Positions 1 to 10,281 of a DNA stretch of 64,000 nucleotides are shown piece by piece; position 1 is the first letter of the stretch; each line of letters starts with the position of its first letter. The position numbers and the translations under genes were made by a program. Below the pieces are notes generated by a model, which worked only from the letters and a program-made list of their open reading frames with translations, was not told where the DNA came from and did not search any database. Source of the DNA: Betaproteobacteria bacterium (GTDB lineage Bacteria; Pseudomonadota; Gammaproteobacteria; Burkholderiales; CAIKXV01); the NCBI GenBank assembly GCA_021298815.1, contig JAJTHE010000008.1, forward strand, positions 1 through 64,000. The letters are read 5' to 3'.

Positions 1-1
1 G

Positions 2-190
2 ACGATCACCCTGACCGGCTTCTCGTTCAACGCGGACGACCTGCTGGGCATCGGCACCAACGCCACGCTGTTCGTGCGCGCCAACGTGATCGACCCGGGC
101 ACCTCGGTGATCCCGCTGCCGCCGGCCGGCTTCCTGCTGCTCGGCGGCCTGGCGATGATGGGCTGGATCGGCCGCCGCCGCCGCACCTGA
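2..190 (+). CDS. PEP-CTERM (VPLPA-type) protein, C-terminal fragment
   Basis: This is the last 62 codons of a gene that begins before the window. The reading frame ends in the tripartite sorting tail of exosortase substrates: a short VIPLPPA motif, a hydrophobic helix (FLLLGGLAMMGWI) and a terminal arginine cluster (GRRRRT), then TGA. In this family the tail directs export and processing by an exosortase, with the protein ending up in or outside the outer envelope. The preceding residues look like the end of a beta-rich extracellular domain. The N-terminus and catalytic or binding function cannot be seen. Two further proteins with the same kind of tail occur in the window. Confidence 0.8.
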   Translation, partial: TITLTGFSFNADDLLGIGTNATLFVRANVIDPGTSVIPLPPAGFLLLGGLAMMGWIGRRRRT

Positions 191-352
191 AAATCCGGGT
201 CAGAGACGCATTTCAGAAAATGGGGTCAGAGACGATTTAGCGATAAATCGTCTCTGACCCGGATTTCCGGACCCGGATTTCCGTTCTGAAGCAGAATGCG
301 GGCTTGGACCAACCCGTCCCGGAGATCGCAGGAAAATGGTGTCTGACCCGGA
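191..352. repeat. GGGTCAGA-type dyad repeat block
   Basis: Several copies of a short GGGTCAGA/TCTGACCC element are packed here. The clearest structure is a perfect hairpin with 17-bp arms at 223-239 and 244-260 and a GCGA (GNRA-type) tetraloop at 240-243. Related half-copies lie at 196-209, 262-268, 273-281 and 326-352. The last copy covers the start codon of the downstream gene. The form resembles REP-like elements that are mobilised by dedicated transposases in proteobacteria, but no transposase is visible here. The hairpin could also act as a bidirectional transcription barrier. A related pair occurs at 61902-61930. Confidence 0.7.
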
Positions 353-1340
353 TTTGCCGACGTACGCGGATGTCGAGGCGGCTGCCAGGCGGCTGGAGGG
401 GATCGTGCATCGCACGCCGGTGCTGACGTCGGGCACGGTGAACCGTCGTACCGGAGCCAGGGTCTACTTCAAGTGCGAGAACTTCCAGCGCAGCGGGGCG
501 TTCAAGTTCCGCGGGGCGTACAACGCGCTGTCGCAGCTGGGCGCGGCGGAGAAGGCGCGCGGGGTGGTGACCTTCTCCTCGGGCAACCATGCGCAGGCGG
601 TGGCACTGTCGGCGCAGCTGCTGGGGATCCGTGCGGTGATCGTGATGCCGGACGACGCGGCTTCGGTGAAGCTGGAGGCGACGCGCGGCTACGGTGCCGA
701 GGTGATCACCTACGACAAGACGAAGACCACGCGCGAGTCGATCGCGCGTTCGCTGGCGCAGGAGCGCGGCCTGACGATGGTGCCGCCCTACGACGATGCG
801 CATGTGATCGCGGGGCAGGGCACGGCGGCGAAGGAGCTGATCGAGGATGCCGGCCCGCTCGACTGGCTGCTGGTGTGCACCGGCGGTGCCGGCCTGACCT
901 CGGGCTGCGCGATCGCCGCGCACCACCTGTCCCCGGGCTGCAAGGTGGTCGGCGTCGAACCGCAGGCCGGCGACGACGCCACGCGCTCGTTCCACACCGG
1001 CGTGCTGCAGACGGTCGACAATCCGGACACCATCGCCGATGGCGCACGCACGCCGTCACTCGGCACGCTGACCTTCCCGCTGGTGCAGAAGCTGCTGCAC
1101 GACATGGTGACCGTCGACGACGACCAGCTGCTCGACGCGATGCTGTTCCTCTGGGAACGCATGAAGATCGTCGTCGAGCCGACCGGCGCGCTCGCCGCGA
1201 CCGCGCTGTTCGAGCGCAAGATCGACTACAGGAGCGGCGCGCGCATCGGAGTGATCGTCTCCGGTGGCAACGTCGACGTGCGCGCGGCCTGCGCGCTGAT
1301 CCGCGCGCGCGATGCGCGCAAGCAAGGAGGAGCCGCATGA
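336..1340 (+). CDS. PLP-dependent threonine/serine dehydratase family protein
   Basis: This 334-residue enzyme has the fold-type II PLP signature. The Schiff-base lysine is in SGAFKFRGA (K57), and a glycine-rich phosphate loop appears as TGGAGL in place of the more usual GGGGL. The family deaminates or racemises L-threonine, L-serine or hydroxyaspartate, and length and motifs fit the short catabolic type with no C-terminal ACT domain. The start codon lies inside a repeat copy and the first six residues (MVSDPD) read through it, so the ancestral start may have been elsewhere. The stop overlaps the next ATG (ATGA), giving an operon with an HMG-CoA lyase-like gene and a Bug protein. The exact substrate is unknown. 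Confidence 0.85.
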   Translation: MVSDPDLPTYADVEAAARRLEGIVHRTPVLTSGTVNRRTGARVYFKCENFQRSGAFKFRGAYNALSQLGAAEKARGVVTFSSGNHAQAVALSAQLLGIRAVIVMPDDAASVKLEATRGYGAEVITYDKTKTTRESIARSLAQERGLTMVPPYDDAHVIAGQGTAAKELIEDAGPLDWLLVCTGGAGLTSGCAIAAHHLSPGCKVVGVEPQAGDDATRSFHTGVLQTVDNPDTIADGARTPSLGTLTFPLVQKLLHDMVTVDDDQLLDAMLFLWERMKIVVEPTGALAATALFERKIDYRSGARIGVIVSGGNVDVRAACALIRARDARKQGGAA

Positions 1341-2281
1341 CCCCATCGAGCGAAGGCATCGATGTGCTGGTGAGCGAAGTCGGTCCGCGCGACGGCCTGC
1401 AGAACACGAAGCAGTTCATGCCCACCGCATTCAAGCAGCGCTGGATCAGTGCGGCGGCGGCAGCCGGCCTGCGCGAGATCGAGGTCTGCTCGTTCGTGCC
1501 GCCGAGCGTGATCCCGCAGATGGTCGATGCGACCGAAGTGGTGCGCCATGCGCTGGGCATCCCCGGCCTGCATGTCGCCGTTCTCGCGCCGAACTTCAAG
1601 GGCGTACAGCGCGCGATCGCCAGCGGCGCGCACAAGATCACCGTGCCGATCTCGGTGAGCCGCCGGCACAGCCTCGCCAACGTGCGCCGCACGACGGAAG
1701 AGGCGATCGAGGACGTGCGCCGTGCCTGCGCATTCCGCGCGTCCCTCCCCGAAGGCCAGCGGCCGAAGATCGAAGCCGGGCTGTCGACGGTGTTCGGCTG
1801 CACGATCGAGGGTCGGGTGTCGGAGGAACAGGTGGTGCGCGATGCGGTCGCCTGCGTCGAAGCCGGCTGCGACGAGGTCGGGCTGGCCGATACCACCGGC
1901 ATGGCAAACCCGACGCAGATCCGGCGCGTGTTCCGCAAGGTGCGCGCGGCGATCGGCGAGAAGCTGGGCGGCGCACACCTGCACAACACGCGCGGCTTCG
2001 GCCTGGCCAACGTGGTCGCCGCGCTGGAGGAGGACGTGCGTACCTTCGACAGCTCGCTCGCCGGCCTCGGCGGCTGCCCGTTCGCGCCGGGCGCCACCGG
2101 CAACATCGTCACCGAGGATCTCGTGTTCCTGCTCGAGGAGATGGGCCTGCGCACCGGCATCGACCTCGATCGCCTGATCGCGATCCGGGAAGTGCTCGCC
2201 GAAGGCATCCCGGGCGAGCCGCTCTATGGCCATGTTCCGATGCTGGATGCGTCGGCGCGCACGCCCATGGTGTCGGCATGA
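1337..2281 (+). CDS. Hydroxymethylglutaryl-CoA lyase family protein
   Basis: This 314-residue DRE-TIM metallolyase shows the N-terminal signature VSEVGPRDGLQ (R18-D19) and the C-terminal loop GGCPFAPGATGN with the catalytic cysteine. The metal-ligand region reads HLHNTRG. Enzymes of this type cleave HMG-CoA to acetoacetate and acetyl-CoA, or split related 3-hydroxy-acyl-CoA thioesters such as citramalyl-CoA. Paralogues with HNTRG in this position are common in Burkholderiales and their substrates are often unassigned. The gene overlaps its neighbours on both sides by 4 nt (ATGA), so it is probably translated in concert with the dehydratase and the Bug protein. A catabolic role is inferred from that context. 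Confidence 0.85.
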   Translation: MTPSSEGIDVLVSEVGPRDGLQNTKQFMPTAFKQRWISAAAAAGLREIEVCSFVPPSVIPQMVDATEVVRHALGIPGLHVAVLAPNFKGVQRAIASGAHKITVPISVSRRHSLANVRRTTEEAIEDVRRACAFRASLPEGQRPKIEAGLSTVFGCTIEGRVSEEQVVRDAVACVEAGCDEVGLADTTGMANPTQIRRVFRKVRAAIGEKLGGAHLHNTRGFGLANVVAALEEDVRTFDSSLAGLGGCPFAPGATGNIVTEDLVFLLEEMGLRTGIDLDRLIAIREVLAEGIPGEPLYGHVPMLDASARTPMVSA

Positions 2282-3264
2282 AGCGCACGCGTCGGCTCGC
2301 AGGCGCCGCGGCGATCGCGGGGCTTTGCGCGGCGATCGGTGCCGCAGGCGGCGTCCATGCCCAGGCCTGGCCCGCGAAACCGCTGCGCTGGTTCATCCCT
2401 TTCCCGCCCGGCGGCGGCACCGACGTGATGTCGCGGGTGATCGCGCAGAAGCTGTCCGAGCGGCTCGGCCAGCCGGTCGTGGTCGAGAACCGCGCAGGGT
2501 CGGGCGGCACCATCGGGCTGGAGGCCGCGGCGCGCGCACCGGCGGACGGCTACAACCTGGTGATGGGCCAGGCCGCCAACCTCGCGGTCGCCCCTGCGCT
2601 GTACAAGAAGCTCCCCTACGACCCGGTGAAGGACTTCGCGCCGATCACCAACGCGGTCTCGGCGCCGCTGGTGCTGGTGGTCAACCCGGCGCTGCCGGTG
2701 AAGTCGGTGAAGGAACTGTCCGCGCTTGCGCGCGCCCGTCCCGACCAGCTCACCTTCGGCTCCCCGGGCAACGGCACCGCAGGCCACCTCGCCGGCGAGC
2801 AGTTCAAGATCGCGGCGAAGGCGAAGATGACGCACATCCCCTACAAGGGCAACGTGCCGGCGATGACCGACGTGCTCGGCGGCCAGATCAGCATGCTGTT
2901 CAGCACCATCCCGCCGGTGCTCGGGCAGGTGCGCACCAACCGGCTGCGTGCGCTCGCCACCACCGGTGCGCAGCGCGCCGCGGTGCTTCCCACGGTGCCG
3001 ACCATGGCCGAGAGCGGACTGCCCGAGTTCGTGCTGGTCAACTGGTGGGGCGTGCTGGCACCGGCCGGCACGCCACCGGACATCGTCGGCCGGCTGAACG
3101 CGGAGATCGTGAAGATCCTGCAAATGCCGGACGTGCGCGAGCGGATCGCGGCCGAAGGCGGCGAGCCCAGTCCGAACTCGCCCGAGCAGTTCGCGAAGTT
3201 CATCGCGGCAGAAGTGGTCAAGTGGGGGACGCTGGTCAGGGCGTCGGGCGCGCAGGTCGATTGA
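2278..3264 (+). CDS. Bug/TctC solute-binding protein (1)
   Basis: This 328-residue protein has a signal peptide with probable cleavage after VHA (residue 28), followed by the family start AWPAKPLRW and the carboxylate-binding loop PFPPGGGTD. Further marks are HIPYKGNVPA and the late block LAPAGTPPDIVGRLN. Bug proteins are periplasmic receptors that deliver organic acids or amides to a TctA/TctB-type membrane carrier, or act as sensors. Neither membrane subunit is encoded in this window. Translation is coupled to the HMG-CoA lyase-like gene by ATGA, so its ligand may be the acid degraded by the two upstream enzymes. That link is inference. Confidence 0.9.
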   Translation: MKRTRRLAGAAAIAGLCAAIGAAGGVHAQAWPAKPLRWFIPFPPGGGTDVMSRVIAQKLSERLGQPVVVENRAGSGGTIGLEAAARAPADGYNLVMGQAANLAVAPALYKKLPYDPVKDFAPITNAVSAPLVLVVNPALPVKSVKELSALARARPDQLTFGSPGNGTAGHLAGEQFKIAAKAKMTHIPYKGNVPAMTDVLGGQISMLFSTIPPVLGQVRTNRLRALATTGAQRAAVLPTVPTMAESGLPEFVLVNWWGVLAPAGTPPDIVGRLNAEIVKILQMPDVRERIAAEGGEPSPNSPEQFAKFIAAEVVKWGTLVRASGAQVD

Positions 3265-3397
3265 AGCGAAGCGGGCTGGCACAGGACGTGCTCGTCCGGA
3301 ATGCAGGCATCCGGCCGGCAGGCGGCAGACCACGCCGTGCACCGATTTGGTACATTGCTGGCAGATGCGTCATCCAAGTCCAGAAAGGTCGTACAAG

Positions 3398-4396
3398 ATG
3401 TCCCACCGTGCCGTCCCCCGTCCCGTGCGCCTGAGCGCGATCGCCGTTGCCGTGCTGTCCCTGCCGCTGGTCCTTCCGGCCCCGGCGTCCGCCCAGCAAT
3501 GGCCCGCGAAGCCGATCCGCTTCATCATGCCGTTCGTCCCCGGTGGCGGCACCGACTTCGTCGGCCGCCTGATCTCGCCGGAACTCTCGAAGACGCTCGG
3601 CCAGCAGGTCCTGGTCGAGAACCGCGGCGGTGCCGGCGGCAACATCGGCGTCGAACTCGCCGCGAAGTCCGATCCCGACGGCTACACGATGGTGCTCGGC
3701 ACGATCGGCAACATCGCGGTCAACCCGTCGCTCTACGGCAAGCTGGCGGTCGACCCGCTTCGCGACCTGGCGCCGGTCTCGCAGACCTCGATCGTGCTGA
3801 ACGTGCTGGTCGTGCACCCCTCGCTGCCGGTGAAGTCGGTGAAGGACATCATCGCCCTGGCGAAGAAGAATCCCGGAAAGCTGACCTACGGTTCGTCGGG
3901 CATGGGTGCGGCCGACCACCTCGCCGGCGAACTGTTCAACCGGATCGTCGGCACGGAACTGGTCCATGTGCCGTACAAGGGCGGCGGCCCGGCGATGGCC
4001 GACCTGGTCGGCGGGCAGATCACGCTGTCGTTCGCGACGATGGTATCGGTGCTGCCGCACTGGAAATCCGGCCGGCTGCGCCCGATCGCGTTCACGCTGC
4101 CGGAACGCACGCCGCTGTTCCCGGACATCCCGACCGTCGCCGAAGGCGGGGTGCCCGGATTCGCGGTCACCAACTGGTATGGCGTGTTCTTCCCGGCGAA
4201 GACGCCGCGGCCGATCATCGACCGCATGAACGCGGCGGTGAACGCCGCCCTCAAGGTGCCGGAGATCGTCGAGCGGCACCACGGCGCAGGCATCGTGCCG
4301 ACCGGCAGCACGCCCGAGGCGTTCGACAAGTTCATCCGCGCCGAGACCGCGCGCTTCTCGAAGCTGGTCAAGGAAGCCGGGCTGAAGGTGGAGTGA
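3398..4396 (+). CDS. Bug/TctC solute-binding protein (2)
   Basis: The start at 3398 was chosen because AAAGG lies about 10 nt upstream and the signal peptide begins immediately (cleavage likely after ASA, residue 32). Longer upstream starts at 3347 and 3365 add a non-secretory leader. The mature part begins QQWPAKPIRF and carries PFVPGGGTDF, NRGGAGGNIG and HVPYKGGGPA, giving 332 residues. It is separated from the previous Bug gene by 133 nt, so it may have its own promoter. The pair are clear paralogues but differ widely in the loop after the first beta strand, suggesting different ligands. Confidence 0.9.
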   Translation: MSHRAVPRPVRLSAIAVAVLSLPLVLPAPASAQQWPAKPIRFIMPFVPGGGTDFVGRLISPELSKTLGQQVLVENRGGAGGNIGVELAAKSDPDGYTMVLGTIGNIAVNPSLYGKLAVDPLRDLAPVSQTSIVLNVLVVHPSLPVKSVKDIIALAKKNPGKLTYGSSGMGAADHLAGELFNRIVGTELVHVPYKGGGPAMADLVGGQITLSFATMVSVLPHWKSGRLRPIAFTLPERTPLFPDIPTVAEGGVPGFAVTNWYGVFFPAKTPRPIIDRMNAAVNAALKVPEIVERHHGAGIVPTGSTPEAFDKFIRAETARFSKLVKEAGLKVE

Positions 4397-4402
4397 TCCG
4401 TT

Positions 4403-4420
4403 CCGGACCCTTCGGTCCGG
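4403..4420 (+). terminator. Hairpin after Bug gene 2
   Basis: A perfect 7-bp stem (CCGGACC/GGTCCGG) closes a CTTC loop 7 nt after the stop codon. No T-tract follows, so it is only a candidate for an intrinsic terminator or an mRNA-end stabiliser. A second dyad (CCGACC to GGTCGG with an inner GTCCG/CGGAC) follows at about 4439-4468. Confidence 0.45.
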
Positions 4421-4521
4421 GAGGCGACTTCCGCCTTCCGACCGGAGCGTCCGCCCACGGACGGTCGGAGACACGTCCGGCGACATGGCTGGTGTCCGGG
4501 GAGGCCCTGCGCCGTTGCCGG

Positions 4522-4527
4522 TAGAAT
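4522..4527 (+). promoter_or_regulatory. Candidate -10 box (TAGAAT) for pepN
   Basis: TAGAAT matches the sigma-70 -10 consensus in five of six positions and is placed 30 nt before the GTG start of pepN. No convincing -35 box is seen at 16-18 nt. The same hexamer occurs before serS and before the desaturase at 54848. Confidence 0.4.
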
Positions 4528-4557
4528 GCGGGTCGACCCCCTGTCGGTGAGCGTCCC

Positions 4558-7239
4558 GTGGACATCCAATCGAGCACTCCTGCAACGCCGTCGGTCACCC
4601 GGCTGGCCGATTACGCCCCGCCACCGTACCGCGTCGATTCGGTCGAACTCACCTTCGACCTGCATGAAGACCACACGACGGTCACCGCGTACTCGGTGAT
4701 CCATGCCTGCGACGACCATGCGCTGGTGCCGCCGCCGCTGCGCCTGGACGGCATCGGGCTGCAACTGGAAGCGGTCGTGCTGGACGGCCGCGCGCTCGAT
4801 CCGTCCGAGTACACGGTCGACCCCGAGGGCCTGACCATCGCCCGGGTGCCGCGCCAGTTCACGCTCGAGGTGGTGACGGTCATCCATCCCGAGACGAACA
4901 CCGCGCTCGAGGGCCTGTACAAGTCGAGCGGCAACTTCTGCACACAATGCGAGGCGCGCGGCTTCCGCAAGATCACCTACTTCCTCGACCGCCCCGACGT
5001 GATGGCGCGCTACACGACGACCATCATCGCCGACCGCGCGAAGTACCCGGTGCTGCTGTCCAACGGCAACCGCGGCGAGGCCGGCCCGGCCACCGGGAAG
5101 GGTGCCGAGGGCCGCCATTTCGCGACCTGGATCGATCCCTGGCCCAAGCCGTCCTACCTGTTCGCGCTGGTCGCCGGCAACCTGGTCTGCGCGCGCGACA
5201 CCTTCACCACGATGTCCGGGCGCGAGGTCGGCGTCGAGGTCTGGGTCGAGCAGCACAACCTCGACAAGTGCGACCATGCGATCGCCTCGATGAAGCGGGC
5301 GATGCGCTGGGACGAGGAAGCCTTCGGCCGCGAGTACGACCTCGATGCCTACATGATCTTCAGCGCCGACGACTTCAACATGGGCGCGATGGAGAACAAG
5401 GGCCTGAACGTCTTCAACTCGAAGTACGTGCTGGCCAAGGCCGAGACCGCGACCGATGCCGACTTCGAGGCGATCGAGGCGGTGATCGCGCACGAGTACT
5501 TCCACAACTGGACTGGCAACCGGGTCACCTGCCGCGACTGGTTCCAGCTTTCGCTGAAGGAGGGCCTGACCGTCTTCCGCGACCAGCAGTTCACCGCCGA
5601 CATGACCTCGAAGGCGGTCAAGCGCATCGCCGACGTGCGCACCCTGCGCAGCCACCAGTTCCCCGAGGACGGCGGCCCGCTCGCGCATCCGGTACGCCCC
5701 GACGCCTACATCGAGATCAGCAACTTCTACACCGCGACCGTGTACGAGAAGGGCGCAGAAGTGATCCGCATGATGCACACCCTGCTCGGGCCGGAGAAGT
5801 TCCGCGCGGGCATGGACCTCTACTTCGAGCGCCATGACGGCCAGGCGGTGACCTGCGACGACTTCGCGCAGGCGATGCAGGATGCCTCGGGCATCGACCT
5901 CTCGCTGTTCCGCCGCTGGTACGGGCAGGCCGGCACGCCGGAAGTGACCGCCGCCACCGCATACGACGCGCATGAACGGCGCTTCACGCTCACCCTGACC
6001 CAGCACAGCGCCCCGACGCCGGGCCAGCCGCACAAGCAACCGCTGCACATCCCGGTGCGCGTGGCCCTGTTCGATGCCGGGGGACGCGCGCTGCCGTTGC
6101 GGCTCGCCGGGGCGGCCGGCGGCGGCACGGCCACCGCCACCGAGGCCGTGCTGTCGCTGACCGAAGCCCAGCAGCGCTTCGTGTTCGAGGGCGTGCCGTC
6201 GGCACCGGTGCCGTCGCTGCTGCGCGGCTTCTCCGCACCGGTGAAGCTGATCGTCGAGTACGGCGACGCGGAACTCGCGTTCCTGATGGGGCATGACGAC
6301 GACCCGTTCAACCGCTGGGAGGCCGGCCAGCGGCTGTCGACCCGCATCCTGCTCGGCGCGGTCGAGTCCCATCGTGCCGGCCGGCCGATCGAACTGCCCG
6401 GCGCGTTCATCGAGGCCTTCGGCCGCACCCTGGCCGCCCCGGCGCTCGACGGGCGCTACAAGGCGCTGGCCCTGACGCTGCCCGACTTCACCTTCCTCGG
6501 CGAACAGATGGCGCAGATCGACGTGGAAGGTCTGCATGCGGCACGCGAGGCGGTGGTGGGCCAGCTTGCGCGCGCGCACCGTGGCGCGCTCGAACAGGTC
6601 TACGAAGCCAATCGCACGCCGGGCGCGTACCGGCACGACGGCGAATCGATCGCGAAGCGGGCGCTGCGCAACACCTGCCTTGCCTACCTGAGCCGCGCCG
6701 GCACGCCGGATGCGCTCGGGCTCGCGCTGGCCCAGTTCGACGCAGCCAACAACATGACCGACCAGATCGCTGCGCTGTCGTGCATCGTCGACGTGCCGGG
6801 CGCGGCGCGCGAACGGGCACTGGCCTCGTTCTACGGGCAGTGGAAGGCCGACCCGCTGGTGATCGACAAGTGGCTCGCGCTGCAGGCGCGCTCCGAGGCA
6901 CCCGATGCGCTGGCGCAGGTGCGCACGCTGATGGGCCACCCGGCCTACGATGCGCGCAACCCGAACCGCATCCGCGCGCTGGTCGGCGTGTTCTGCCACG
7001 GGAACCCGCTGCGCTTCCACCAGGCCGACGGGTCGGGTTATGCCTTCCTGCGCGAGCAGGTGCTCAAGCTCGACCGGCAGAACCCGCAGGTGGCCTCGCG
7101 CATGCTCGGGGCGCTCAACCGATGGCGCAAGTACGACCCGCAGCGGCAGGCGCTGATGCGCGCCGAACTGCAGGCGATCGCGGCGCAGGAGACCCTTTCG
7201 AAGGACGTGTACGAGGTTGCGACGAAGGCGCTGGGGTAG
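4558..7239 (+). CDS. pepN: Aminopeptidase N (M1 family)
   Basis: This is an 893-residue zinc aminopeptidase, the usual length for proteobacterial PepN. The exopeptidase motif GAMEN is at residues 276-280 and the zinc site HEYFH at 312-316. The third ligand is E335, in the KEGLT segment, with the 23-residue spacing known for E. coli PepN. It removes N-terminal residues from cytosolic peptides. Translation starts at GTG; there is no in-frame ATG nearby and the N-terminus (MDIQSSTPA) leads directly into the beta-sandwich domain. The gene is followed 40 nt later by an M61-type protease, so two peptidases sit together. No anomalies were seen. Confidence 0.96.
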   Translation: MDIQSSTPATPSVTRLADYAPPPYRVDSVELTFDLHEDHTTVTAYSVIHACDDHALVPPPLRLDGIGLQLEAVVLDGRALDPSEYTVDPEGLTIARVPRQFTLEVVTVIHPETNTALEGLYKSSGNFCTQCEARGFRKITYFLDRPDVMARYTTTIIADRAKYPVLLSNGNRGEAGPATGKGAEGRHFATWIDPWPKPSYLFALVAGNLVCARDTFTTMSGREVGVEVWVEQHNLDKCDHAIASMKRAMRWDEEAFGREYDLDAYMIFSADDFNMGAMENKGLNVFNSKYVLAKAETATDADFEAIEAVIAHEYFHNWTGNRVTCRDWFQLSLKEGLTVFRDQQFTADMTSKAVKRIADVRTLRSHQFPEDGGPLAHPVRPDAYIEISNFYTATVYEKGAEVIRMMHTLLGPEKFRAGMDLYFERHDGQAVTCDDFAQAMQDASGIDLSLFRRWYGQAGTPEVTAATAYDAHERRFTLTLTQHSAPTPGQPHKQPLHIPVRVALFDAGGRALPLRLAGAAGGGTATATEAVLSLTEAQQRFVFEGVPSAPVPSLLRGFSAPVKLIVEYGDAELAFLMGHDDDPFNRWEAGQRLSTRILLGAVESHRAGRPIELPGAFIEAFGRTLAAPALDGRYKALALTLPDFTFLGEQMAQIDVEGLHAAREAVVGQLARAHRGALEQVYEANRTPGAYRHDGESIAKRALRNTCLAYLSRAGTPDALGLALAQFDAANNMTDQIAALSCIVDVPGAARERALASFYGQWKADPLVIDKWLALQARSEAPDALAQVRTLMGHPAYDARNPNRIRALVGVFCHGNPLRFHQADGSGYAFLREQVLKLDRQNPQVASRMLGALNRWRKYDPQRQALMRAELQAIAAQETLSKDVYEVATKALG

Positions 7240-7279
7240 GAAGGGCCTTCTGCCGCAATAGCAGCTATGCTTGCGCGAC

Positions 7280-9142
7280 ATGGAAAAGATCCACTACCTG
7301 ATCGTTCCCGTTTCGCCGGAAGCGCACCGCTTCCAGGTCACCCTGCAGGTGTCCGACCCGGACCCGGCCGGGCAGCGCCTGTGGCTGCCGGTATGGATCC
7401 CGGGCAGCTACCTGGTGCGAGAGTTCGCCCGCCACGTGCTGTCGATCGCCGCACTCGACGGGCAGGGCCGGCCGGTGGCGGTGGCCAAGGTCGACAAGCA
7501 CCGCTGGCAGTGCGCACCGTGCGAGAGTCCGCTGACGGTCACCTGCGAGGTCTACGCCTGGGACCTGTCGGTACGCGCCGCCCACCTCGACACCATGCAT
7601 GCCTACTTCAACGGCTCGTCGGTTTTCCTCGCGGTCGAGGGCCGGGAGCATGAACACTGCACCGTCGACATCCAGCCGCCGGCCGGCGAGGCGTACGGCG
7701 CCTGGCGCGTCGCGACGACCCTGCCGCGCGCCGGCGCCCCGGAGCACGGCTTCGGCCGCTACAGGGCCGCCGACTACGACGAGCTGATCGACCACCCGGT
7801 CGAATGCGGCACCTTCGACCTCGTCTCGTTCGACGCGCATGGCGTGCGCCACGACATCGCGGTCACCGGCCGCCACCGGGGCGACCTCGATCGCCTCGCG
7901 CGCGACTTCGCCCGCGCCTGCACCGCGCAGATCGACCTGTTCGGCGCGCCGCCGCCGTTCGACCGCTACCTGTTCCAGGTGATGGTGGTCGGTGACGGCT
8001 ATGGCGGGCTGGAGCATCGCGCATCGACCAGCCTGCTGTGCAGCCGCGACGACCTGCCGCAGCCAGGGCAGGCGAAGACCACCGACAAGTACCGCACGCT
8101 GCTCGGGCTGGCCAGCCACGAGTACTTCCATGCGTGGAACGTGAAGCGGATCAAGCCGGCCGCCTTCCTGCCCTACGACCTGTCGCGCGAAGGCTATACG
8201 CGCCAGCTCTGGGCGTTCGAGGGCATCACGTCGTACTACGACGACCTCGCGCTGGTACGCTGCGGCCTGGTCACGCCGGACGAGTACCTGCAGATGCTCG
8301 GCGAGACCGTGACCCGCGTGCTGCGCGGCGCGGGCCGGCTGAAGCAGTCGGTGGCCGAGTCTAGCTTCGATGCCTGGATCAAGTTCTACCGCCCGGACGA
8401 GAACGCGCCGAACGCGGTGGTGAGCTACTACACCAAGGGCTCGCTGGTCGCGCTGGCGCTCGACCTCACGTTGCGCGAGGCCACCGGTGGGGCACGCTCG
8501 CTGGACGACCTGATGCGCCGGCTGTGGCAGGACTACGGCGCGCGCGGCATCGGCGTCCCGGAGGACCGCATCCCGGCGCTCGCCTCGGAGATCGCCGGAC
8601 GCGACCTGTCGGCCTTCTTCGCGCTCGCAGTGGACGGCACCGAAGACCTGCCGCTCGCCGCGCTGCTCGCCACCGTCGGCGTGAAGCTCGGGCTGCGCGC
8701 GGCGACCGGCGAATCGGACAAGGGCGGTACGCCGGGCCCGCTGGCGAAGGTCCAGGCCGAGGCGGTGGCGGCCGCGGACGATGTCGCGGTGACATCCGCC
8801 GCGCCGCTCCGCCCCTGGCTCGGCGCCCGGCTGTCCGCCGACGGCAAGGTCTCGCTGGTGCACGACGGCAGCCCGGCGCAGCAGGCCGGCCTGTCCGCCG
8901 GCGACCAGATCGTGGCGATCGACGGCCTGCGCTTCGCTGGCATCGAGGCGCTGCTCTCGGCATCGCGGCCAGGCCGCGCGCTCGAGGTGCACGCGTTCCG
9001 CCGCGACGAGCTGTACCAGTGCCGGCTGGTGCTGGCCGAGGCACCGCTGGATACTGCATGGCTCGTGGTCGATGCAGACGCAGCCCCCGACGCCGTCGCC
9101 GCGCGCGCCGTCTGGCTCGACACCGCGGCGCCGCCGAAGTAG
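7280..9142 (+). CDS. M61 family metallopeptidase with PDZ domain
   Basis: This 620-residue protein belongs to the glycyl-aminopeptidase-like M61 family. An N-terminal beta domain (from KIHYLIVPV) is followed by the zinc motif HEYFHAWNVK (HExxH at residues 280-284), and then a C-terminal PDZ domain (from about 510; SPAQQAGLSAGDQIVAIDG). Members act as cytosolic or periplasmic peptidases; no signal peptide is seen here, so a cytosolic site is likely. ATG 7280 is preferred over the TTG at 7271, which adds only three residues, and neither has a good Shine-Dalgarno sequence. It follows pepN on the same strand and is 12 nt ahead of the diguanylate cyclase gene. Confidence 0.88.
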   Translation: MEKIHYLIVPVSPEAHRFQVTLQVSDPDPAGQRLWLPVWIPGSYLVREFARHVLSIAALDGQGRPVAVAKVDKHRWQCAPCESPLTVTCEVYAWDLSVRAAHLDTMHAYFNGSSVFLAVEGREHEHCTVDIQPPAGEAYGAWRVATTLPRAGAPEHGFGRYRAADYDELIDHPVECGTFDLVSFDAHGVRHDIAVTGRHRGDLDRLARDFARACTAQIDLFGAPPPFDRYLFQVMVVGDGYGGLEHRASTSLLCSRDDLPQPGQAKTTDKYRTLLGLASHEYFHAWNVKRIKPAAFLPYDLSREGYTRQLWAFEGITSYYDDLALVRCGLVTPDEYLQMLGETVTRVLRGAGRLKQSVAESSFDAWIKFYRPDENAPNAVVSYYTKGSLVALALDLTLREATGGARSLDDLMRRLWQDYGARGIGVPEDRIPALASEIAGRDLSAFFALAVDGTEDLPLAALLATVGVKLGLRAATGESDKGGTPGPLAKVQAEAVAAADDVAVTSAAPLRPWLGARLSADGKVSLVHDGSPAQQAGLSAGDQIVAIDGLRFAGIEALLSASRPGRALEVHAFRRDELYQCRLVLAEAPLDTAWLVVDADAAPDAVAARAVWLDTAAPPK

Positions 9143-9154
9143 CACGCGCAGCCG

Positions 9155-10249
<1,095 letters not shown>

Positions 10250-10281
10250 CGCTGCCGGAACGACGCTGCCGGACCGACCCC

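Noticed and set aside
3886..7281. Very long minus-strand open frame (over 1,100 codons) opposite pepN; a similar one at 7265-10729
   Set aside because: They are antisense shadows produced by high third-position GC. Their proteins are arginine/histidine-rich with no motifs, while the plus strand has pepN, the M61 protease and the cyclase with complete signatures.
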